NCBI GenBank assembly: GCA_002731825.1
Contig: PCCS01000063.1
Span: forward strand, 1 to 34,926
Source: Myxococcales bacterium
GTDB taxonomy: Bacteria > Myxococcota_A > Bradymonadia > UBA7976 > UBA1532
Direction: 5' to 3'
Length of the DNA: 34,926 bases
The translations under genes and the position numbers were made by a program. This document shows, in pieces, positions 1-7,607 of this stretch. The notes beneath the pieces were generated by a model. The model ran no database searches and was not told the origin of the DNA. It saw only the letters and a program-made list of their open reading frames with translations. How positions within the stretch are numbered: the first letter of the stretch is position 1; each line of letters opens with the position of its first letter.

Positions 1-639
1 ACATCCGGCCTGCCTGCAGTCTTGTGGACAGGTCTCCGGATCTTCACCCGGCTCACACAGTTCATTGCCGCACGCCGTCTCACAATCTTGCGGGCAAGTC
101 TCCGGTGTCTCTCCAGGCTCACAGGCATCATTGCCACATCCGGTCTGCACGCAATCTTGCGGACACGTCATAGGATCTTCCGTTGATTCGCAAACCATGT
201 TGCCACAGGCACTGCCACCGCAATCGACTTCGCAATTCGTCGGATTCTCTCCCGCCTCACAAACGCCATTGCCACAGGGGTTGGCAGGCGGCGGATTACA
301 GACGATGCCCTCCATCGCGCTAATGGACATGATACCATGATCGCAAGGTTGAATGAGTGTGCAGACCACCCGACATTCACCGGTCCCGACACAGACTTGG
401 GAGACAGCACCCGACACACCGCTTTCCATGGATAAACCATCGTTTGAAATAGCGATGCTGCCAGCGGCATTGCATTGAGTCGAGGCGTTGGCCTCAAGGG
501 TTGCCTCAGTATTCGGTGGGCATTGGGCCAAGAGCTCACTGTCTACGCAGGCTTCCCCCGTTTGAGCACCTCGAGTGCCTTCTTCCGCACCGCACCCCCA
601 AGCAAAGACAGCTGCACAGAAGAATACGCGATATGTCAT
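1..639 (-). CDS. Cys-rich repeat lipoprotein, C-terminus outside the window
   Basis: The ATG at 639 opens a frame that stays open to base 1, giving at least 213 residues; the C-terminus is missing. The N-terminus reads MTYRVFFCAAVFAWGCGAEE, a short signal peptide ending in a lipobox-like Cys, so a lipoprotein is likely. After about 110 residues of non-repetitive sequence with scattered Cys come four tandem units of about 22 residues, plus the first residue of a fifth. Each unit has the form CGNxxCExxExPxxCxxDC (for example CGNDACEPGETPETCPQDC). This Cys-rich module is common in secreted proteins of Myxococcota and relatives, where it sits as a disulfide-rich stalk; its ligand is unknown. The frame was read directly from the minus strand. 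The function of the whole protein cannot be told. Confidence 0.82.
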   Translation of the reverse strand, partial: MTYRVFFCAAVFAWGCGAEEGTRGAQTGEACVDSELLAQCPPNTEATLEANASTQCNAAGSIAISNDGLSMESGVSGAVSQVCVGTGECRVVCTLIQPCDHGIMSISAMEGIVCNPPPANPCGNGVCEAGENPTNCEVDCGGSACGNMVCESTEDPMTCPQDCVQTGCGNDACEPGETPETCPQDCETACGNELCEPGEDPETCPQDCRQAGC

Positions 640-864
640 GGACACCTCCGTCATATTGGCCCGGTCTACAAAATCCAAGCTGAGAATAAGGACGGGCCGG
701 TTGATTTTGCAAGGTTAATTGCGCGAGAGCAATCATCGGAATCGGTGCAGGATTAGTCTATTCAAAGGCTATGTGCGCCCAAGTGTATTGCGTTGCAATG
801 GCGGCCGCTATGTGTGACAGGCTGGCTGGCTTTAGCACGCCAGGCTGAGACCACCCTGGCGCAG

Positions 865-895
865 TAAAGACAGCCCGGCGGCTCGAGGCCACCGG
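865..895 (-). terminator. Likely intrinsic terminator of the barrel gene at 917-1519
   Basis: About 20 bases past the minus-strand stop, 895-888 can pair with 882-875 (8-bp GC-rich stem with one G-U pair, 5-base loop). It is followed on the minus strand by a short T-containing stretch (TGTCTTTA). A second hairpin (838-844 with 855-861) lies just beyond. The T tract is weak. Confidence 0.45.
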
Positions 896-916
896 ACGTC
901 TTTGGTCTAGACTTTC

Positions 917-1519
917 TTAGAAGCCCCAACCCAATGACAATTGGAAGTTAGGGAGGACGCGACCAAAGAAAAAGCTGTCTGCGATCTCTTGGCTCTCGTC
1001 TGCTCCCATGCCGCCGGTCTTGTAGACGTTTGGTCCACCTGTGTGCAAAAGACCCATGTCGAATGCCCAGATGAAACCCTTCTTAGCTTGACCGCCGAAA
1101 CCGAGGCCCAAGTAGCCCACTGGGTTTTCCTGATAATCAGCTTGGTAGGTGTTGCCCTCGCCGTCGTCGAGTTCGTTTTCGATTTCACCGATACCGAAAC
1201 CGGCAACCAAGCGGAACCATTCATACTTGAGTGACGGACGGTGGTTTAGAAAGAAACCAACCCAGTTTGTCTCACTCTCGATCTCATACTCGATGTCATT
1301 GATCTTTGGTTTGATGGGTGCCTTGCCCGCAAAGAATCCCATTGCAAACTGATAGCTGGTCTGGCGGGAATCGTTGTAACCGAATTGAAGTGAGCCGCCG
1401 AAAGGGCTTACACCAACCAGCGCACTGTATCGCGCTTCGGGTTCCTTGTGGTCGTCGGCCATTGCAGGCGTCGCTGCGAGTAATCCGGCGACGAAAATCG
1501 CTGTGATAATACGTAACAT
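917..1519 (-). CDS. Small outer-membrane beta-barrel-like protein
   Basis: This is a 200-residue protein. The start at 1519 is chosen over the upstream in-frame start at 1618 because it gives a classical signal peptide (MLRIITAIFVAGLLAATPAMA, cleavage before DDH) and has an AGGAG Shine-Dalgarno about 10 bases upstream. The mature part alternates polar and hydrophobic residues with many aromatic and Gly positions (YSALVGVSPFGGSLQFGY, YLGLGFGGQAKKGFIWAFDM) and ends in SLGWGF. A terminal Phe is the usual BamA-recognised signal of outer-membrane barrels. The length fits an 8-stranded barrel. No specific family was recognised, so the role (structural, adhesin-like or small porin) is open. It has its own terminator-like hairpin downstream. 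Confidence 0.72.
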   Translation of the reverse strand: MLRIITAIFVAGLLAATPAMADDHKEPEARYSALVGVSPFGGSLQFGYNDSRQTSYQFAMGFFAGKAPIKPKINDIEYEIESETNWVGFFLNHRPSLKYEWFRLVAGFGIGEIENELDDGEGNTYQADYQENPVGYLGLGFGGQAKKGFIWAFDMGLLHTGGPNVYKTGGMGADESQEIADSFFFGRVLPNFQLSLGWGF

Positions 1520-2253
1520 TGTGTCCAGGTCTCCTATAAAGTTAGGTCTATGAGAATACATGCGTCGGCGCACCATTGCGCCGCCATCGACATGCCGGGC
1601 CTGTAATGCCCGCTTCAATCGGGCGGACCATATAGAATTTTTCTAAAATACACACCAAAAATTTGTGTGACATTTACCGACACTGAAAGACGCTCGATAC
1701 TGACCAGTAACCAGTTGCGAATGCTGACTAACGAAAGTGTCCTGCAAAGACCCGTAACGGTTTTTCAAATGATTAACAAAAGCAGGCAATTCCGGTCAGT
1801 CCACTAGAACTGGTCATGAGCTGAAGACACATTTTTAATCCATCTAGGCGCTCGGTCAGGTCTCTGATGATCTGGCGCCAGTGATGCTCCCCGAAGCCGT
1901 GGAGTACGGATTGGATAAGGGCGGTTGTGATGCCACGAACAGGGTTTTCTTGCGTTACGGTGTCCGTCGTTCGATCCATCAGCGGCCCGCGGTAGATCGG
2001 AGATGGATTGGCGGACTCTGTTGCCGCTTTCTACTCCAGCCCTGCTTTAAAACCGCAGACTCCAGATCTAGACAAAAGTGAAACTTGAGTGGGGTTTTCT
2101 GTCTTCACTGTTGGACCTGCGAACCAGCTAAATGGGTCTTTTGACCCCTAAACCGCCCAAAAAACCAATAAGAAAACGTATTTCACAGCCTCAAAAACAA
2201 TAAATCTTCCGAACGGTCGGTTTTGGCACGCCCATTGCTAGACAAAATAGGCG
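1520..2253. other. Gene-poor interval of about 730 bp
   Basis: It contains the leader of the barrel gene (AT-rich around 1630-1670, a plausible promoter zone), then a stretch with one short minus-strand open frame (1773-1979, 68 codons) that has no recognisable family and no good ribosome-binding site. The region 2090-2240 is AT-richer and could hold the promoter of the fusion gene that follows. I saw no RNA gene or mobile-element end. Confidence 0.5.
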
Positions 2254-4896
2254 TTGTCTAAATTATCGCTGACTGAGAGACCGAGTGTCATGAAGAAAAA
2301 TCCAGTACAGACGCCTTTTTTGGTTCGAATGAAAAACAAATGCCACTGGGAGGATTCAAAGACTCTCCGCTTCAGGCCACGGACGGGCGCGCCACTCATC
2401 GCTCGTTCGGCCGTATCCGTAGGCCCTATGGCTGGACACCTCGATGATGCGGGGCAACGGCGGCCAAACAACTTGATCGGCCGCCTATTGAGACACTTCA
2501 AAGTGCTATCTCTAGGGATCGTGATGGTCGCCTGTCACCAACTAGACACACCCATTGACCAGGGGGCCCCGGACATCAAATCCAGCCAGTCAGAGGCACT
2601 GGTTCAGCCCATTCGGGCCTTGTATCTCACCAGCTACGGCAATATTTGGCACAATTACCAAACCCAACAGGACACCCTCCGTCGTGGGATCAGTAAATAC
2701 ATAAACATTGAGTTCTCAATGGTTGGCAAAGACCCCGACGATACGCTCAAGTTCATGCAAGAAGAGCACTTTGGCGCGGGCTACGATGTCATCATCTACA
2801 ATATGTGTTTTCCCAGCGACATGGACGTCCATCGCATCGACAACATTATGAGCCAAACACGAGACTTAGGGATTCCCGCTGTGCTCGTACACTGTGCAGC
2901 GCACAGTTTTAGAGGCACGAGCCAACACGGCACCCCCAATGCACACAACCTCGAAGAGGCCCATCGGCAGTGGAGTCAGGACAGGCCCGATGCTCACTTC
3001 CCCTATTGGTGGCACTTCACAGGCATCGATACCACAGGACACGATTGGCCACGGTCCGTTCATGCAGAACGCATGGATAGCACACACCCGATTACCAAGT
3101 GGCTACCAGAGACCATCGTCAGCTGGAAAGATGAACTCTATCAGAATCTCGCTGTCCGAGACGGCGTTGTGCCGCTCTATCAAGTCTACAGTCAGCAGAG
3201 TAAGAAAAATCACATTGTTGCGTGGACCCATGAGGTCGGCGCTGGACAGGTTTTCGCAACCACGCTTGGACACGACGAGAACACCCTTGAGCTGTCCAGT
3301 TTCCAACAGTTGATCGCTAATGGTATCGGCTATATCACCGGTAAAATTGATGCCGACGGGTTCACGAAACCTGGCTATACCGGCACCGTGAACGTCGATA
3401 ATTATCAAGGGACGACAACCTGTAATCCAGGTGATGTCATCGATGCCAGCAACATTGCCGAAATCCAGAAGGCCATCAAAGACGCCAATCGCTTCGATCG
3501 AAGCCTGAAGGTTGTGTCCTTGAAAAAGTCAAATAGCAACAGCGGTTTCATTTGCCCTAAGCAAGGCGGAATTTTACTCAATCTCTGGCAGATGGACCGC
3601 GTATTGGACCTAGACGAAGACGCCATGACGGTGACCGTCGAGCCGGGTATTCGCGCCAAAGATTTATCGGCCTATTTGCACGAACAGGGCTATGCTATTC
3701 GCACAATGCCCGATTACACAGCCGTAAGTATCGCCGGGGGCACAGCCACAGCAGCTCATCATTCATCACTCCAGATCCCAGGCAGCATGGCCGATATGGT
3801 CGTCGCCATGAAAATTGTCGATGGCCAAGGACAGCTGAACACCTTCGAAGGCCGAGACGTTGCGAAAGCCGCCGCGCACATGGGTATGTTGGGCGTCGTC
3901 GTCGAAATCACCTTGACCATCGAGCCTCAGTTTAAGCTCCAATACGGCTTCAAAAAAGGGCGCGACGATAACCTGGAAAATCAGATCGAGGCGATGGTAC
4001 GGGAACACCCCTATGCACGGGTCATGTGGTTCGCAGGCAATGGGCGATACGTCATGGACTATTACGACCGCGTCGCCAACGACACCCCGGGTGAATCACA
4101 GCACAACCTATGGACCAGCAGCGGCAGCGTGTTTCGAATCGTTGGCGACATCCCATATACGATTCTTAACCGAGCCCCACTGCGAGCCCAGTGCGACAGC
4201 GCCCTCATCCGGTCTCGGATTTGGCTACCACCCTTCAACGCAAAGAACTCAGACTCCTCTCGGCCCGTGGGTTGGTCACACCAAATGCTTGCATCGGATT
4301 GCTCGGCTGGCCGCTGCCCTTGGGACAACCCCAAAGTCCAGAGCCGGACGATGGAAGCTGCGTTCCCGCTACGTAGACTTAAAGAATGGATGACTGATGT
4401 CCGTGCGATTATCGCGGAGAACAGAGCATGCTTCCCGATTCTTGGCATCTATCTGCGTTTCTCTAAAGCGTCCGATCGCTGGATGGGATTCAACTATGGT
4501 GAGGACGTTGTTGCTTTCGAAATTCATGTACCAAAGGTGGCCAACGAGACCTACTACGAGCGCTCGGCTGCGGTGTATGACGAAATCCAGCAGATGACTT
4601 TGAAGAAATATGGTGGCCGGCCACACTGGGGCAAGAACTCAACGCCTGTTTTTGTTGGACTCGGACCTGAACAATACCCCCAATGGAACGCGTTTATGGA
4701 CCTGAAACGGACCATGGATCCCAATGGACTTTTCGACAATAAGATTTGGAAACAAATGACTGGGTCTGCCCGAGTTGAACCCTATCCTGCCTGTGTTCTG
4801 TCAAGGGATTGCGTGTGCAGCCAGGACAGCCACTGCGGTGATGGGTTTAGCTGCGTTGAGGGCGGCCATTACAAGGCCGCTCGCGTCTGCCGCTGA
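2254..4896 (+). CDS. ThuA-like domain fused to FAD-linked lactone-oxidase domain, Cys-rich tail
   Basis: The frame has three parts. Residues about 125-375 look like a ThuA/glutamine-amidotransferase-like domain (RALYLTSYGNIWHN, then YDVIIYNMCFP, and GAGQVFATTLGHD near its end). Residues about 385-810 are a VAO-type FAD-binding protein: a PCMH-like segment (MDRVLDLDEDAMTVTVEPGI, VSIAGGTATAAHHSS, MLGVVVEITLTIEP) followed by an aldonolactone-oxidase-like C-terminal part ending DPNGLFDN. The last 35 residues hold a small Cys-rich module (CVCSQDSHCGDGFSC). Family knowledge suggests oxidation of an aldonolactone or sugar-type substrate with FAD; the substrate is unknown. The start is uncertain: a lipoprotein-type signal (RHFKVLSLGIVMVAC) begins about 80 residues in, so TTG at 2473 or 2488 may be the real start and the first ~75 residues untranslated. 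Confidence 0.8.
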   Translation: MSKLSLTERPSVMKKNPVQTPFLVRMKNKCHWEDSKTLRFRPRTGAPLIARSAVSVGPMAGHLDDAGQRRPNNLIGRLLRHFKVLSLGIVMVACHQLDTPIDQGAPDIKSSQSEALVQPIRALYLTSYGNIWHNYQTQQDTLRRGISKYINIEFSMVGKDPDDTLKFMQEEHFGAGYDVIIYNMCFPSDMDVHRIDNIMSQTRDLGIPAVLVHCAAHSFRGTSQHGTPNAHNLEEAHRQWSQDRPDAHFPYWWHFTGIDTTGHDWPRSVHAERMDSTHPITKWLPETIVSWKDELYQNLAVRDGVVPLYQVYSQQSKKNHIVAWTHEVGAGQVFATTLGHDENTLELSSFQQLIANGIGYITGKIDADGFTKPGYTGTVNVDNYQGTTTCNPGDVIDASNIAEIQKAIKDANRFDRSLKVVSLKKSNSNSGFICPKQGGILLNLWQMDRVLDLDEDAMTVTVEPGIRAKDLSAYLHEQGYAIRTMPDYTAVSIAGGTATAAHHSSLQIPGSMADMVVAMKIVDGQGQLNTFEGRDVAKAAAHMGMLGVVVEITLTIEPQFKLQYGFKKGRDDNLENQIEAMVREHPYARVMWFAGNGRYVMDYYDRVANDTPGESQHNLWTSSGSVFRIVGDIPYTILNRAPLRAQCDSALIRSRIWLPPFNAKNSDSSRPVGWSHQMLASDCSAGRCPWDNPKVQSRTMEAAFPLRRLKEWMTDVRAIIAENRACFPILGIYLRFSKASDRWMGFNYGEDVVAFEIHVPKVANETYYERSAAVYDEIQQMTLKKYGGRPHWGKNSTPVFVGLGPEQYPQWNAFMDLKRTMDPNGLFDNKIWKQMTGSARVEPYPACVLSRDCVCSQDSHCGDGFSCVEGGHYKAARVCR

Positions 4897-5243
4897 ACAT
4901 GCCCAGGGGCTGATGTACCCGGGTGCTGCCTCAGCGGAACGCGCAGGTGATCAAGCCGACCTCACCGGCATATCCAGGCTACTGGGCCCCGGTCTAATGA
5001 GACCTCGCTCCCCCGCCTGTAAGCGTCACGAAACCTAAGTCAATCTAGCAATTGCGTATGGGCCACTGGTATCGATACCGATTGAAAATTCACGCCAAAA
5101 TTGATACCCACCGTTGGTAAGAGATAGACGAATGAGCATTTGGTTTATTGCGAGACACATCGGCGGTCTGCGAACCTTCGGGCCGGGCCAAGATTGGTAC
5201 CCTTGCAGAGCTGACATAACAGACGAAATAAAGAGAGACCACC
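4897..5243. other. Intergenic region with a palindrome upstream of the MerC-like gene
   Basis: There is no convincing gene. The 12-bp perfect palindrome GGTATCGATACC (5068-5079) lies about 165 bases upstream of the MerC-like start and could be an operator, although no regulator family is identified by it. A purine-rich AAAGAGAG segment at 5230-5237 serves as the ribosome-binding site of the next gene. No strong terminator was seen after 4896. Confidence 0.35.
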
Positions 5244-5807
5244 ATGTCCAATCCAGAGACTGAAGGAAACAAAAGCGGCGAACAACTAGACCGCTGGGGT
5301 GCGGTCGCCAGCACAGCCTGCGCATTGCATTGTGCAGCCTGCGCGTTCGTGCCTGCGATGTTCGCCGTCTTAGGTCTTGATATCTTGCTCGGCCATGAAG
5401 CCGAATGGGGTTTGACATTGCTTGCCGTCGGCATCGGTGTGGCCGCTCTTGGTATTGGCTGGCGACGCCATAAAAATACGACCGTACTGGCGGTGATTAG
5501 CATCGGCATCATCGGCTTGCTCGCAGCACGCTCGCTTGAAGGTGGCCACCACGATGAGCACGTAGAAAACAAGACGCATGCCGCAGCATCGGAACCTGCC
5601 GGTGAAAAAAATGAGAAACAACACAAAGACGAGCATAAAGAAGACGCAGGTCACCACGGAGAAGGCCACCATGAAGACGGCCATCTATCCGGCGAACTCA
5701 TCGGGATTATCGCGGGCTTGTTGCTGATGTTTGGTCATGTGCTGAACTTAAGAGAAATCAAGCGGATAAATCAAAAAGCCGACGCAGACTGTGCTGCTGA
5801 TTGCTGA
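5244..5807 (+). CDS. MerC-domain membrane protein with His-rich loop
   Basis: This 187-residue protein is typical of the MerC family in having four predicted membrane helices (about residues 15-40, 50-70, 75-95 and 150-170) and the paired-Cys motif CALHCAAC in helix 1. MerC proteins carry Hg(II) or other soft or transition-metal ions across the inner membrane. Between helices 3 and 4 there is an expanded polar loop with many His/Glu/Lys (HHDEH, KDEHKED, HHGEGHHEDGH), and the C-terminus ends CAADC; both suggest metal binding. No MerR, MerA or MerP is near, while the next gene is a CobW-family GTPase with a His-rich stretch. Handling of zinc or a similar cation is therefore more likely than mercury resistance. 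The metal is inferred. Confidence 0.8.
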   Translation: MSNPETEGNKSGEQLDRWGAVASTACALHCAACAFVPAMFAVLGLDILLGHEAEWGLTLLAVGIGVAALGIGWRRHKNTTVLAVISIGIIGLLAARSLEGGHHDEHVENKTHAAASEPAGEKNEKQHKDEHKEDAGHHGEGHHEDGHLSGELIGIIAGLLLMFGHVLNLREIKRINQKADADCAADC

Positions 5808-6036
5808 GACCGTTTGACCAACTTGACTGAGCACCGTTACTCGGACGGCAAGGGATTGGCCCCAACATGGCCATTCATAAATTGGACTCGAAATCGCGTT
5901 CAGTCGTAACCAAAGAAAGCTGAATCAACTCTCAACCGTAGGGGTGGAGCCGCTCAGGTATGTATGCAGCTGATGCAAAACAAAACACAATTGATTTAGG
6001 AACCGAGCGGCTGACGCGGTCGCTCGTCAAAGCTCG

Positions 6037-7158
6037 ATGAGTCCATTGAAACAAAAGATCCCAGTAACATTGGTGACAGGGTTTCTCGGTGCCGGAAAAA
6101 CGACACTTCTCGAACATGTGATCCAGACCAGCACCGACCGGCGGTTTGCAATCATCGAGAATGAATTTGGTGATCTGGGCGTTGATGGATCCATCTTAAG
6201 TGCGCCCAAGGAGTCGGTCTTCGAACTCAATGACGGCTGCATATGCTGCACGGTGAGCGGTGAGTTGCTCTCCGCTTTCGATGAGATCTCAAGGCGTTCA
6301 GATGAGTTTGACCATGTCTTAATCGAGACAACCGGCCTTGCCGAGCCCGCCCCCGTCATGCGTTTTTTCGATAATCCCCGCGTCGGGGATATGTTTGACC
6401 TCCGCGGCGTAGTCACTGTTGTCGATGCCCACAACATCGAGCAATCACTTGTGGATGTGCATGCATGCGAGGAGCAAATTACGTTCGCCGACCTGATTAT
6501 TGTGAACAAAATAGAGGGCAGATCCGAGACGGGTCTGAGTGGAATTGAAGAGACTTTGAAGACGCTCAACCCGTTGGCCCGAGTGGTCAGGGCCCCCGAG
6601 GCCAGGTTCGACGTTGATGACATTTTAAATCTGCAAGCGGACCAGTCTAGCCTCGAACAAGGGATACAGCACAGCCACGATCATGATGGCCATCACCATC
6701 ACCACGACCACAACCATGAGCACGGCCACAGTCACGACCACGACCACAACCATGAGCACGGCCACAGTCACGACCACGACCACAACCATAACCATGAGCA
6801 CGGCCACAGTCACGACCACAGCCACAGTCACGACCACAGCCATGACCATACTCACGATGAATCCATTCAATCGGTGGCTGTTGAAGGGTCCGGCAACGTA
6901 GACATCGACGCGCTCGACCTCTGGCTTGGCCGACTCGCTCGAGGCCATGAGCCAACCGTACTTCGAATGAAAGGTGTACTGGCTGTTCCCGAAGACCAGA
7001 ATCGATTCATTTTTAACGGGGTGCGCAGCACCATCGATGTCAAACCGGGTAAACTCTGGGCAGATGATCCTCGCTTCTGCCGCATCGTGTTCATCGGGCG
7101 AGGCCTAGACCGCGACAGTTTACAGTCGCAATTCACCAAATGTATGGCCAGCGCCTAA
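6037..7158 (+). CDS. CobW/COG0523-family GTPase with long His-rich insert
   Basis: This 373-residue G3E GTPase (SIMIBI class) metallochaperone-type protein has the expected motifs: P-loop GFLGAGKTT near residue 15, ENEFGDLGVDG, the metal-binding GCICC motif near residue 68, ETTGLAEP, and NKIE in the NKxD position. A CobW C-terminal domain (residues about 285-370) follows. Residues about 210-276 are an almost pure His/Asp/Glu/Ser/Asn tract, a known feature of zinc-linked members. These proteins use GTP hydrolysis to deliver a metal, often Zn, to client enzymes. The MerC-like gene lies 229 bp upstream in the same direction, so the two may form a metal-handling unit. The stop codon lies in the loop of a perfect 7-bp inverted repeat (7149-7165) that lacks a T tract. 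Confidence 0.9.
   Translation: MSPLKQKIPVTLVTGFLGAGKTTLLEHVIQTSTDRRFAIIENEFGDLGVDGSILSAPKESVFELNDGCICCTVSGELLSAFDEISRRSDEFDHVLIETTGLAEPAPVMRFFDNPRVGDMFDLRGVVTVVDAHNIEQSLVDVHACEEQITFADLIIVNKIEGRSETGLSGIEETLKTLNPLARVVRAPEARFDVDDILNLQADQSSLEQGIQHSHDHDGHHHHHDHNHEHGHSHDHDHNHEHGHSHDHDHNHNHEHGHSHDHSHSHDHSHDHTHDESIQSVAVEGSGNVDIDALDLWLGRLARGHEPTVLRMKGVLAVPEDQNRFIFNGVRSTIDVKPGKLWADDPRFCRIVFIGRGLDRDSLQSQFTKCMASA
6678..6860 (+). repeat. Coding minisatellite for the His-rich insert
   Basis: This is an imperfect direct repeat built from a ~30-base unit (CACGACCACAACCATGAGCA plus CGGCCACAGT) and shorter CAC-GAC-CAC steps. It encodes the HDHNHEHGHS-type repeats of the GTPase. Such an array can change in length by slippage or unequal exchange without shifting the frame. 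Confidence 0.85.
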
Positions 7159-7231
7159 GGCGCTGAAATCTGCCACCGGGAAAACAGGTTCCTTTAAGGG
7201 AAAAGCCGTTCGACGATTTCCAATCTCGAAC

Positions 7232-7489
7232 TCAGGCTTCATTGCCCTCAATCATCTCTGTAATATCTCCGGCGGAAAATCCTTGCTTCGCGAGAATCCC
7301 AACTATGAATTTTGTCTTTCCTTCAACATAGCCGGCCATATCATCAACATAAATTTTGGCCAATTGATACTTGAGCTCTCCATAGGCTGTCACAGCATCG
7401 GGATGGGCTCGTAGGTAGGTACGGAAGGCCAGGTGGTTTCTCAGACTTAAAGAGCCTTGAAGACAAACGTATAGATGATGTCTGGGCAT
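7232..7489 (-). pseudogene. GrpB-family protein fragment (C-terminal half only)
   Basis: The open frame RHHLYVCLQGSLSLRNHLAF, then RTYLRAHPDAVTAYGELK and VEGKTKFIVGIL, matches the C-terminal half of the GrpB family (UPF0157, often fused to dephospho-CoA kinase). A full GrpB protein is roughly twice this length. The N-terminal half with its nucleotidyltransferase-like residues is not found upstream on the minus strand in any frame that I could follow. The ATG at 7489 falls within what should be the middle of the domain. I read this as a decayed remnant; expression of a half domain cannot be excluded. Confidence 0.6.
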
Positions 7490-7607
7490 TGATTCCGGCT
7501 GTTAAAATGCGTGGCGTCCACGAACGCCCAATTCCCCGCGCGACTATTTCAACCCAGCCCACGCGTTAAATCGAGGATGCCCGATTCATGTGATATGATC
7601 ATTCACC

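Noticed and set aside
1773..1979. Possible small gene on the minus strand (68 codons)
   Set aside because: No ribosome-binding site, no recognisable family, and poor codon pattern.
5068..5079. Palindrome GGTATCGATACC as a Zur or MerR operator
   Set aside because: It matches neither consensus that I know and lies far from the start codon; mentioned only as a palindrome.
6678..6860. Regular repeat resembling a CRISPR array
   Set aside because: Units are contiguous without unique spacers and encode a His-rich protein segment in frame.
6625..6955. Long minus-strand open frames across the His-rich region (Val/Met/Ala-rich or Cys/Gly/Arg-rich)
   Set aside because: They are shadows of the repeat in the plus-strand GTPase gene; composition is an artefact of the CAC/GAC repeat.
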